From positions 37,019 to 101,018 of the forward strand of contig JAULBX010012874.1 of assembly GCA_032358255.1 (NCBI GenBank): a stretch of 64,000 bases of DNA, written 5' to 3'. Source of the DNA: Heterotrichella gracilis (lineage: Eukaryota; Sar; Xanthophyceae; Tribonematales; Xanthonemataceae). Shown here one piece after another: positions 34,701-44,800 of the stretch (the first letter of the stretch is position 1; every line of letters begins with the position of its first letter). Both the position numbers and the translations under genes were made by a program. Under the pieces are notes generated by a model. It saw nothing but the letters and a program-made list of their open reading frames with translations. It was not told where the DNA came from and ran no database searches.

Positions 34701-35382
34701 TTGAGCTAGGGCCAGGGATACCTACTTGTGGCCTCCAGACAGCTGCCAGCACCCTTTGATGACCTGCACACATGTAAAAAAACACAGCCTTAAACTGTGT
34801 GGTAGCACGTGTATCGAGTGTGCACCCAACGCTGCAATGTGTGGTGCAAGTCCCTCTGGTATGTCTGCATTCAGCGGCTGTGGCATCAAGTGGGTATCAA
34901 GTGCCGTCAAGTACCGCCTATGCCGTGTGGTAGCACTTGGCGATTGTCTGGTAGTGAGCGTACATTCAGTACCGGTGCCAAGGAGCAACAGGCGATGGCC
35001 ACCTGGCTTGTGTAATGATGGGTGCACGTTCAGTACCCGTATTATGCCCCAGGGGGAAGATGCAGTTAGTCACCTGGCTGACCTCCAGTCCTGGCGCCAA
35101 CTGGGCCCTGGGTATCTGGGTTCCAACTGATACTCCTGGCACCAGCACTTCAGCAGCAGCGGCCACTGGTGAAAGCCCAAAGCTAGGCACTATGGTCACA
35201 GCAGCGCCAGCAAGGGTACCCCTCAGCACGTCCCGTCGGTTGCAGGAGGATGGGGTGGATGAATAGTTGTCATTGCTGCTGCACCTAGTGACTGATGGGG
35301 GTGTACGGCGGTGGTGCTGCGGTTGGTGGCACCTGGGTTGGGTGTGTGGCTGGAAGGGCTTGTGGGTCACCAGGCTCCCCAT
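31722..35382 (-). CDS. Aldo/keto reductase with plastid/thylakoid-lumen-type presequence
   Basis: Seven exons in agreeing phases: 35382-35074, 34763-34726, 34430-34271, 33906-33838, 33197-32982, 32478-32339 and 32058-31722 (422 residues). Catalytic tetrad of the AKR family: Asp145 and Tyr150 (TLDTADIYGPSE), Lys173 (VLTKF) and His214 (FYWHDY). Further family marks are HVGLTNFD, VQYSLLDRRP and the NADPH-site helix near VPAIIVGARNASHVADH. The first about 80 residues are a bipartite leader: a Ser/His/Arg-rich transit part, then a twin-arginine motif (NRRDVLRG, Arg49-Arg50), a hydrophobic stretch and an Ala-rich cleavage site (SPVAAAAE). By the known rules of the Tat path this predicts a folded, cofactor-loaded enzyme in the thylakoid lumen or at its membrane; location is inference. 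Substrate unknown. Confidence 0.92.
32086..32150 (-). repeat. Echo of the last reductase exon start
   Basis: Copy of about 32019-32062 (TACnTGG.CTTGCTG.AGGTGTTGAC) on the acceptor side, with CCCTACGGTAG repeated in both units. Confidence 0.8.
32915..32945 (-). repeat. Echo of reductase exon 5 end
   Basis: Copy of 32978-33010 (CACCTGGTTGCT.GCCACCACC) including the splice donor; the decoy donor is intact. Confidence 0.8.
33261..33343 (-). repeat. Echo of reductase exon 5 start
   Basis: 83-bp copy of 33123-33203, more than 90% alike by eye, reproducing the catalytic-His stretch (FYWHDY) and the acceptor side. The reading frame is open in the copy, so it could act as an alternative exon start. 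Confidence 0.9.
34003..34032 (-). repeat. Echo of reductase exon 4 start
   Basis: Short copy of 33893-33916 (TGGTCAACACCTGCACATC) carrying the acceptor site. Confidence 0.8.
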
Positions 35383-36379
35383 TGCAGGTGATAGAGCTAT
35401 ACCACCTGCTAGGCTGTAATTCTACCTCTAGCTGGGGGGTTGGATTGTGAGAAGTAGTGTTTGCTCAGCTAGTTGGAACTCCCTAGGTGGAATGGGCCAT
35501 GGGCCTAAAGTGTGTCTAGCTAGATGTGCGTATAAAGGCAGACGTTGTTCAGCAGTGACGGGTGCATATTGGCATACTCGGCGCTTGCATTACACTCACA
35601 GGTCGTATTCCCCTGTACGTTTTGACACGACTCGCAAATAGTGTGCATGCATACATGGCTATGCATGCATCGTGTCAAGGGGGGAAACATAACTCACAGA
35701 ACAGCATCGCACTTTCTTCAGCGGATGCTGCAACTTCGTAAGTGCTATGCTACAACTTCTTACAAACAGGCGGTTGCAACCTCCACCTGGAAGGAGTAAA
35801 GCCTGACTTTTACCGCTGGTTATTGTGACATCAGTAGGTTTCCCACGAAAACAATGCTAAAATCAGGTCACTTGCATACAACACTGCGCCGTGATCGGAA
35901 AGGTTTTCTTGTCAGAATCACTGCATATCGGTTGGATGTAGCATACAACGGTGGCCTGGCTCTCTCCTTAAAAGTTCTGAGGTTGACACCTGCCTGGCAA
36001 CTTTCCAAAGGAACATGCCAGAAGCATGCCGTTCTCCTAGGCAGCCTCGGACCTAAGCACAAACGAGGAGCCTGTGGGGCAGAACACTGGCGCAATACAG
36101 GTAAAAGAAATTGTAATTGATAGCTCAGTGCCTTGTGTGCTCAGTAGACGGGTTAGCAGGGTCAAGCCGAAAGCAGGAACCTGTTGACTATGCTCAAAGC
36201 ATGCCATCCATATTTCTTGGTAGGGCTGTGTAATGGTCAGGCTGGTGATTGCATTTATCTCCATATTTATATCTTGCAGCTGGAATTCATGTGCAGGCCA
36301 CTGTTCTGAGTTGTGGCAGCCGTGCAGAGGTCCCCTGGTAAATACCAAGCCACCCAGTGTGTCACCAACCAAGTCAACC
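35383..36379. promoter_or_regulatory. Divergent spacer, reductase / gene at 36380
   Basis: About 1 kb between divergent starts. A possible TATA-like word TATAAAG is at about 35531, some 150 bp upstream of the reductase start but on the plus strand. A TGCATGCAT...ATGCATGCA inverted pair lies at about 35643-35669. No gene is seen. Confidence 0.45.
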
Positions 36380-37855
36380 ATGGTGGCCACTGACGCACAA
36401 CGCCACCTCAACCGGGAAGGAAAGACAAATCAAAACCTGCTGATTGCAGAGGCCGTGCCCGAGCCTGGACAGCCAAACAGCGCCGCTGTCCCTGCAGCAC
36501 ACCCCCTTCACCACCCCCGCAAGAACCCTAACCTTAGGGTTTCGGCGGGGCACGTCCGCAGGCTGGATGGCCACAAGTGGCTGCGCCAGCTGGCCAAAAA
36601 CAGCCTCGCACCTCCCCCGGGGCCACAAACCCCCACCGGCTCCGCAGGACCAAGGAGTGTCCACTTCAGAAGTACCGCCACAAAAAGCAGCTCGCAATGT
36701 TTGCCGCCAGCTGGCAGTGTCAAAGGCATCAGCGTGGGTGAGCAGCCGTCACCGCCAGAGTACAATGAGTCTGGTGGCTTTGGATCAAGTCCGGCAGCAG
36801 CAGTGATGCACCGCCCCACAACAATCCAGCTGGGTTGTGTTGGGGCTCCACCCTCCGCCAAAAGGCCCACATCTGTGACGAGCGTTGACAGAGTGTTCCA
36901 GAGCCTGCACGGTGAGTATGGACAGCAACAACTGCTTGCTTATGGGCCCGCTCCTTGCCTATATCCTTGACTTGTGTGTCCACCACCCCTTGGCTAAACC
37001 CTAAACCCTAGACACATGTCCACCATCCCCTCGCCTAAACCCTAACCTAACCCTACAATCATGTCCACCAGTGCCTTGTCTGTTACCGCATCTGATTGGG
37101 AGAACGTTTGTTGAGATTAAACCCTCCTCCTGCAGACTACTTTGCAAGCGCATACGCCAAGCCGCAGCAGCTGACACCTGCACCCAAGGCAATCAGCCTA
37201 GACAGGTGCAGCACCTCCATAGAGTGCAGTGGCGTCACCCCCAGGCCACAGTTCAAGCAGCCCACGCTTTTGCACAGGGTGGCGGGCATGGTTGCTGGCT
37301 GCGTTCAGCCGTTTGAAAGCTGCTTTGCACCTGCCAGGGAGCTTGCACTTCAGCAGGTAGGGTGCCTGGGCTCGGGTGGGTATTGCAAACCCTCAGGTAG
37401 GGTTTCTGCTGGCGTCCGCAGTTGAGACATGTGGTCCACATGCCCACGTGTGTTATGGTTGCAAATCACGCCCTCTGTGGTGGGGTTACAACGCAGTGTA
37501 CGTGACATACTACCCTTGGGGGATTTTGCATGTGAACAATGACAGTGGGCTGCGCTCCTCCAGGTTGTGCTGACGCCTCGCACCCGGCAGGAAGTGGATG
37601 CAATTCCTCGCCCACACATTTTGCACCAAGCCAGGTGAGATGCTATTTCGCTTTATTCTTAATTTACATATTTTAATTTACATATCATTGCAATTTTACA
37701 TTGATGGAGGCAGTACAGGCCCCTGCACAAGCTGCCAACTGCAAGCTCGTTTCCAGTAGGGTGCTTGGTTCCAACCCAGTTGAACATGCTGTGCTTTGTC
37801 ATCGTTTGTGATACTGTTTTCTTGTCTTTTCAGGGTTCCTTCCAGTGCGTGTTAG
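36380..37855 (+). CDS. Unrecognised Pro/Ser-rich protein
   Basis: Exons 36380-36911, 37136-37356, 37564-37634 and 37834-37855 keep frame and give 281 residues. The ATG at 36380 was chosen for its context (AACCATGG); the frame is open further upstream to 36233. The protein is basic and rich in Pro, Ser and Ala, without membrane segments or a domain I know. More ordered-looking stretches are VRRLDGHKWLRQLAKNSL, YFASAYAKPQQLTPAPK and VVLTPRTRQEVDAIPRPHIL. Possibly a disordered nuclear or plastid protein. The tiny last exon (8 codons with stop) is weakly supported; reading on past 37634 is the alternative. Confidence 0.55.
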
Positions 37856-38691
37856 ACGGGAGGGGGGCTTTATTCAACATGGATTACAGAATGATTGCGC
37901 AGCAACCTGTATCTCTGGAGGTGGAAAAAAGCAGCTATTGCAGTAGAGAGACACTCTGTACACTTTGATAGTTGACGCCGATTCGCTCGTAATCCAAGTG
38001 CGCTGCCTTTTAGTGTGGGTATGCGGGTAGAGCATGGCAACTCAGTTTTGTGCTACTTCTTATTGACCAATAGCCCTGCCTAGACAGGGGGTAGGTGAAC
38101 TTTTGCTGAAGATGCGTATCACCATTTGGAAAGCAGCCACAGAAAAAAATAAAAGTGTGCCAAGGTAAAAGTTGGAAGCCAATTCCAAGCTGTAGCTGGC
38201 CAACAATTGCTTTTCTAGTATCGTTCAATTGCAGGTGGAAAAATTACCAGCAATAGAGGTTTGAGTTGTGACCCCCAGTCTTGTTTCGCAACTTTGCCTT
38301 TTTGAAACTCCCTAACTAAGGGTTTTGGGGTTTAAACAGTTTATCTGGGAATGCATTACGCATTGGGTACAGGTATACCATGGTTGGCAAACTCCAAACT
38401 GGCCAGTGATGACAACTACGCTGCTGGATTGCAAGGTGCTTTCGTTCTTTGCTACAGAGAGAGAAGATGTTTGCTTGTTGACAACAGCAGTGCTCAATTG
38501 CAGGAATGCATGCATGCGTTATGGATTGGCATGCATCCACGGTATGCATAACGGTTGTCTGCCCGATAGCACGCGCTGTCTGTTGAAAATAATGGTTCAT
38601 AATGTTTTTGGCAAATTATAAAGCTTCCACCGCAAAACGTGGCCAGCTTTGTACCATGACGTAGCCCATCAATGAGCACGATGGTCCAGCT
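37856..38691. other. Spacer before the LSM10-like gene
   Basis: About 830 bp with no supported gene. It should hold the 3' UTR of the preceding gene and the promoter of the LSM10-like gene. Confidence 0.4.
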
Positions 38692-39048
38692 ATGAGCAAA
38701 CGGAGGCCCACAGCGGAGAGGAGCCTGCTGTGCTTCGTGCAAGCCTTGGAGGGCAAAAAGGTCATCGTTGAGCTGCGGTCTGACGTGGTAATTCGAGGGA
38801 AGTTGGACAGCGTTGACGACCACATGAACCTGGTCATCAGCGAGGCGACCAGTGACAAGCTTGGGAAGCAGACCATGGCCTTTTTGTACGTCCGTGGGCG
38901 GCAGATACGGTACATACACCTGCCAGCCACTTTGGACCCCATCAAAACTGTGGAGGAGCACAGGCAGCGTGTCAGGCAAGCCCTCTTCAACCATGCCAAG
39001 GCCACAGATGTCTTGGGGCCCCACAACCCTCCAAAGCCCAGTCAGTGA
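38692..39048 (+). CDS. LSM10: U7 snRNP Sm-like protein LSM10
   Basis: Single-exon gene of 118 residues. Sm motif 1 is LEGKKVIVELRSDVVIRGKL (about 23-42), followed by DSVDDHMNLVISEA. Sm motif 2 is FLYVRGRQIRYIHLP, where general Sm proteins have RG-x-x-I/V and LSM10 proteins have the RYIHLP/RYVHIP ending. LSM10 with LSM11 replaces SmD1/SmD2 in the U7 snRNP, which cuts the 3' ends of replication-dependent histone mRNAs. Length matches the family (about 120). The start is the first ATG of the frame (CAGCTATGAGC). It is the only gene in the window without introns. An SmD1 assignment is the main alternative, but the C-terminus lacks the GR repeats of SmD1. Confidence 0.82.
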   Translation: MSKRRPTAERSLLCFVQALEGKKVIVELRSDVVIRGKLDSVDDHMNLVISEATSDKLGKQTMAFLYVRGRQIRYIHLPATLDPIKTVEEHRQRVRQALFNHAKATDVLGPHNPPKPSQ

Positions 39049-40021
39049 GACTCGAAACCAGCAGTAACCATCACCCTGTTGTAGGATAAAAGCACCCAAT
39101 CAGCTGTAGAGTATCAGCTTTCAGTCAAATCTGTGGCTCACTACATTGACTGGCAGTGTTTCCCTCCCTTCTTGAGCCTACTTCCAATAATTGGAGTCCA
39201 TGCTTGGCGTTCAGATTGCCAACACCTTTCTCACAGCAGGATTATATTTTTGGGCTGCCATCACTTCTGCAACATGCAAGCTGCCTTGACAACCTTGCGA
39301 TAGTGCTTTATTGTGAATGGCTGCTCTTGCCAGAACATTCTAGCAGTAATAATTACACAGCCAGAAAGTGTCCCCGGATAAACATCCAGTACACCACCAA
39401 CAGCCCGATGAAAGAGCTCAACCAGGGCCACATGTAACCTGTAACCTAATAGTGTTTTGCAGCAAGGGCCCATGTGTGCCAGACTCTTTCCAGTCCAACC
39501 AGCTACGGCAATGTTGTGTCAAATCCAGGGTGGTGCGGTAACCAATATAAGCAAAACACAGCAGTACGACTGAAATTGAGTGAACTCTGTGTACAATCAC
39601 CAATCTGTACAAGCAAAAAGCAACAGCAAAATCTACGGGTACGTTGTGGAACCAATTGGAAAAGCTCCACTATAAATAACAACCTCTGCTTTTCACGGCA
39701 CAATCGCACGGGCGCTTAGGTTGTAACAGCTCAGCTCAACTTGGAGGTAGCTTAAATATGGGTACGTTTCACGGGGAACAATTCAGGTGATAACTTGCCA
39801 CAATAACAATAAAGGCCTCGTCATAACTCATCTTTGAGAGGGTTGGCGTCTGCAAAAATGCGCTGCCCCCATAGCTTAGTACTTCACTCTTAAAAACTCC
39901 CACACCTCAAGTATATGCTTCATTCTATAATAAACTCCCAAAACTCGCCTTCACACTTTCAGTTGCGTTGGCTACCCGCCCTTCATGGGCACCACAGGCC
40001 ACATGAGAGTGGAGCTGCTGG
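39049..40021. other. Convergent spacer with TGTAA signals
   Basis: 3' region of the LSM10 gene and of the small minus-strand gene. Two TGTAA words (about 39434 and 39441), the poly(A) signal of chlorophyte algae, lie about 390 nt past the LSM10 stop. No other gene is seen. Confidence 0.45.
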
Positions 40022-40968
40022 TTATTGGTCACGCTCAAACCTCAGCTTGCGCACTGGAGCCCCCCCGGATACCTGCAGAGCACCCACAAAGCGTTACTTG
40101 CTGGTGCACAACGCTTTGCAGGGCTTCCTGACCGCTGTGCGAGGCAGGTGAGTCACCACTGGACAAAAGTGGGAAGTGCGCAAGGCAGCAGGCCTACCAA
40201 ATTGTGGGGTGGTGTGACCACTGCAAGCACTGCATCCCTTTGCACGCTTCCTAGAAGCAGTGACAAGGGCAAAACCCAGGGCTATCGCTGATACACAGCT
40301 GAAACCCCCTACCACGTGCTACTTGCCCCCTTGTAGGTACTGCTTCACCACGGCATGGGGCGTGGATTGTGACAACTGGGCACTGTTATGCTGCTCAAAA
40401 CACGCTAGCAAAACTACAACGTTGGCAACTATGACACCCAGTGTGCACGGTGTTGCTTTCTGCCTGTGTGCTGCCTCGGTGACCTCCCTAAAACAATCGA
40501 ATGTTCCACCCGGCTAGCGCTGGAAAATTACCTGTCGTCGCTTCCTTGAGGACTTTCTTGGGGCTGGTGGCGGTGAGAGGGGAGGTGACCCAATCCTAGC
40601 TGGAGGGGTGTCCAAAACACGCTCGTGGGCTGCAAGGTTTGCCTGCGGTGGGGGCACAGCACTGTCGGATACTATCGCAGGGCACGATTACCAGCTCACC
40701 AAACGGTGTGCACCAACCCTGTGAGCAAGTGCAGTGGAAACCCACCTCTGGCTCAATAAAAGTGCCGCCCAAGTCAGCATATTGCTGCTGCACATCGATA
40801 TCCTGCGCACCAGACACGTCGGGTTAGCGTCCAGACGAATCGAGCGTTACATCCATATGGAGGCGAAACATCCACTTCAGGCCAACTCACCTCAGGCTGC
40901 GCCATAACAGGGCTGCCCAGCTCCGACGTTCGCTGGCGCTTGGCTCTCGACGGTTTATTCTTTGGCAT
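40022..40968 (-). CDS. Small basic protein, unrecognised
   Basis: Four exons, each a whole number of codons: 40968-40891, 40802-40746, 40642-40532 and 40072-40022, giving 98 residues. Start MPKNKPSRAKRQRTSELG is a bipartite-like basic nuclear signal. The middle, DIDVQQQYADLGGTFIEPE, is acidic. The third exon is Pro/Ser-rich and ends PRKSSRKRRQ. The protein ends VSGGAPVRKLRFERDQ. All junctions have GT-AG ends. It is likely a small nuclear protein; no family recognised. A further exon could be hidden in the 459-bp last intron. It diverges from the Listerin gene. Confidence 0.65.
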
Positions 40969-41837
40969 GGATACCAGGAGGAGCCTCACCACTCTGGGGT
41001 TGGCACCGAGAGATACCAAGCCTGGTACCTTCGCCAGCACAGCACGGGCCAGCAGCCGAAGATTAAACAGCTCGCAACTCGCCCCTTGAACGCAGCAGCT
41101 TACCGTCGGTTAGGATTAGAAGTAAGACAGTGTTTGGCGACGCGTTTAGCGCTTGTGCTCGCCAATTGCCGTTCAATCCTGTCGCTTTGGGCTTCATAAC
41201 AGAGCCCGTGCTGTGCACCTGCGCAGCAGCAGCCAAGTTGGCAAGCAGTACCATTATTATACAACCTTTGCTATGACACGGGGAGGCAGGCATTGACCAA
41301 GGTGGCTTCAAGTTTTTGCCTTGAATAGGCTTGCTGCTGCACAACGCTCACCCTGTTGGTGTTGAAATCAGGGTTTGCATTGTTTGCCTACCGCCTGGCC
41401 TGCTGCCGTGCCCCAATTGATCGGCGGCATCAGCGACATTGCTAGCCTTTGCGTTCGTGGGTTTGTTTCACTGATGGCGTACTGATACCCCGTACCTGAT
41501 ACTTCCAAGCTTTATATGTAAGCAGATTTGGCGTTCCTGTTGGGGTTCTCCCATACGAATTTACGGTCGAGTGCACATATATGCATGCATTGTAGGTCGA
41601 TGCTACACATTCGATGCAGCTGATGTACAGATACACCAACACCTAGTAAATTTAAATTTCCTGGTGTGCAAGACTTCTCTTCTTTGTATTTTGCATCAAT
41701 TAGCTAGCTTCAGCTACACTGTAGGGTGCCCAGCAAACAGCCTCGCCTCTAGTCAACCACTCAGCCACGGCCGGGCAATCTGCCTTTGGAACCGCCATCC
41801 CCAAACAAGTCAGTGGTTCAAGGGGCATCACATCACT
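40969..41837. promoter_or_regulatory. Divergent spacer upstream of LTN1
   Basis: About 870 bp shared by the small basic-protein gene and Listerin. An ATATATGCATGCATTG motif is at about 41575-41590. A 93-codon minus frame (41063-41344) has no support beyond being open. Confidence 0.45.
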
Positions 41838-44800
41838 ATGGGTAAAGGGGACCGCAAGGGCTACCGGCCCTCCAGCAGTGCCAAGGCTGCAGAGCTGGTG
41901 GCGGGGGGCGGCGCAAGAGGGGGAGCGACCGGATTTGGAGGGTAGGGAACGCAGCGACACATGCACATGTAGCAGCACTGGATGATTACCATTCTGTTCA
42001 AGTGCTGTGTGTATCTGCTGACACCAGGGGTCATGTCCGAGAGTGTGTGTGCGTGTGTTGCTGGTGCTAATGCTGCTGCTGCGGTTGACCATTTGGTTAA
42101 CGATATACTTTGGTCAACAGCACCAACGTTTAGAAGAACAAAGACAGACCTTTGCATTGACCCCTCACATCAATCCAATCATTTGCGCCAATGGCAGCAA
42201 TGTGACATGCTGCATCGATGATTAAGCATGACCCGCACAACCGCATGAACCACACGCCATGCCGCAGCCATGCCACTGCGGCCCACGTGGTGCACGCCTG
42301 TCACTGTAACCAACCCACACCCCACCAAATTATATTCTCACCCCCGTAGCTTTCAAGGTGCCCGCCCCACCGCCACCCCACCCCCGCCGGGCGGGTTCAC
42401 ATTCGGCGCCGCATACCTGTCACCTGCGGATGGGGGCGCCTCCGGTGGGGCGCAAGGGGGTGATGAGGGCGATGCAAACATAGGAGGGAATGTGGATGGC
42501 GAGCTGGCGGTGCACCTGCGGCGCCTGAGCAAGAGGGACCCCACCACAAAACTTAAAGCCCTGCAGGTAGACTCCCCAATCCCTGATCCCCAAATCCCTC
42601 ATCCCATGCAATATAGCGACAGCCTACCTCCCATCCCAACCCATCCCATTCCCATCCCCACACTCCATCACCCCTTCGCTCAGCCCAAATTCTCAAATCC
42701 CCAGGCGCTCAAGGCCGCTCTCCCTGGGATGGACCCCGCTGACGTGGCGGCCGCGCTGCCCGCATGGCGCCAGCTGTACCGCCGCCTAGTGATGGACAAC
42801 ACAAGGGGGGTGCGGGTGGCGGCGGGGGAGGTGACGGGGGTGGCAGCAGCGGCAGCGAGCAAGAGGCTGGCGCCGCACTTGCGGGCGCTGGTGCCGGCAT
42901 GGTGGCTGGGACAGGTGGGTGGGTGGGTGGGGTGGGAAGGGGGCGATCTGTGCGGCGGGGGATGGCATGCATGCAGGGCTGGTGATACCGCGGCAGGCAA
43001 ATATGTGTGAATTCCTTAAACCGAGAGCTTACATCTCACCCTCTTGGTGTGTGGATTATGTACATGTCCGCCCCATTCCTTTTGGAGCACTCACAGGGAC
43101 CCCATATTCTGGCAAATAACCCCATTGTGCTTCTCCCTGACCCCCGCAGCATGACCCCTACAGCGACGCTGCAGCAGCGGCCCGCCAGGCGTTCCAGTCG
43201 GCATTCCAGGGGAGTAAGCAGCGGGAGGCGCTGCTGTTCTGCAGGCAAGAGGTGGGTGGTGAAATACTGCACCCTAAACCTTGACCCCTAAGCAGTGGGT
43301 AGCGCTGCTGTCCTGCAGGCAGGTGGGACGTGGTGAAAATTGAACCACAAGTCCTAAATCATACAGCATGAGCAGAAGTGTGGAGAGAATTTGAGCACAC
43401 CCTGAACTTAACATGGTTCATGTATCTGAGATCCCTAGGACAAACTCTAGGGATACGGTAATCTATATGCATCAGGGTACATCCAGGGGTCAACCTCGAT
43501 TAGGGCAGTGCATTGTGGCATGGAACTAGCAATGCCTTGATGGAATTGCCACCTAGTGGCGGATGTGACAAGCGGTGCCCTGTTTTTGGCCGCAGATCTT
43601 TGAGTTTTTGGAGGAGAATTTGCAATCCTCTCCGCAGCAGCTTGGGGATCCCCGCAAGGAGAGCAGCGAGGAGCTGGCGGAGCGCCACGAGCGTGTGCTG
43701 ACGTCATCACTCATGGCGCTGACGTCACTCCTTGACCTAGCCACGTCAGCGCAGGAGCAGCAAGGTAGGCATCGAGTGGATACAAAATTATTTACCCATT
43801 TACTTAAAGGATAGAACAAGAATAGCAGCCTGTCATATATGCCTTGCGCCAACCAGCCCTGTCCTGGCTTTCTGAAAAAAAGCCAAATAAAGACCATTCT
43901 GATAAACAGTTTGAAATATTGAAAATCCAAAGCTAATGAACGTATAGCAATTGTGATCAACCATTTTGCATGCGCAGGGCAAGAGGGGGGCGCCGACCTG
44001 CTGCCGCAAATCGGCAAGCTCCTCTCCCACCCCGCCTTCTTCAAAACCCACCTGGGGTCCAAATCAGCCCCCGTGCGCCGCGCCGCCTACCACTTTATCC
44101 ACAAAACCGCCCAAAATGCGCCGCATCTGCTGGAGGGGCCCATTTCCGAGGCGGCGCCGGCCATTCTGGGCGCATTTTCGGAAAAGGACCCCGGGAACCA
44201 CGGGGCAATGTGGGAAATGGTGCTGTCGTTTGTGCGGGCGGTGCCCGCGGCATGGGGGCATGTGAATGCGCAAAAGGCGGTGCTGTCACGTCTGCTGGCC
44301 CTCCTGCGGCATGGGTTCTATGGGTCCTGGGCGACCTCCTACCCTGCGATGCTCCCCTTCTTCACCTTGCTGCCCAAGGTGAGATTTTATGGTAAATTTA
44401 TACATTATTTTCTAGGATGTACTTATATAGTTTTACGGCTCTTGCGCCACCTCCTGCCTTGCGATGCTCCCTTTGTTCACCTTGCTTCCCAATGTACGGT
44501 CCTTTCCAGTTACATTGAACAAGTGTACCGACAGGACTGTTCCCTGCATTCATGGTAATTCCTGCACTTTGTACTGACTGTGCCTTCTATTTCCGGTCCC
44601 TCTCAGGAGCTTCTGTCCCCAGATCCCCAGCTGGTCACATCCATTCTGGATGGCGTGTGGGCAGGGTGGGAGAGCATCGCGACGCAGCAGGGGAAGTCGG
44701 CAGCAGGGGCGTGCTTCGAGGTATGGCGCCACAATCCTAATGTGAACGCATGCATCCACCATTACTTGTTGTTCTGGATGGTGCATGTGCAGGGTGGGAG

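Noticed and set aside
41761-41830. tRNA-like word AGTGGTTCAAGG upstream of LTN1
   Set aside because: No matching acceptor or anticodon stems could be folded around it.
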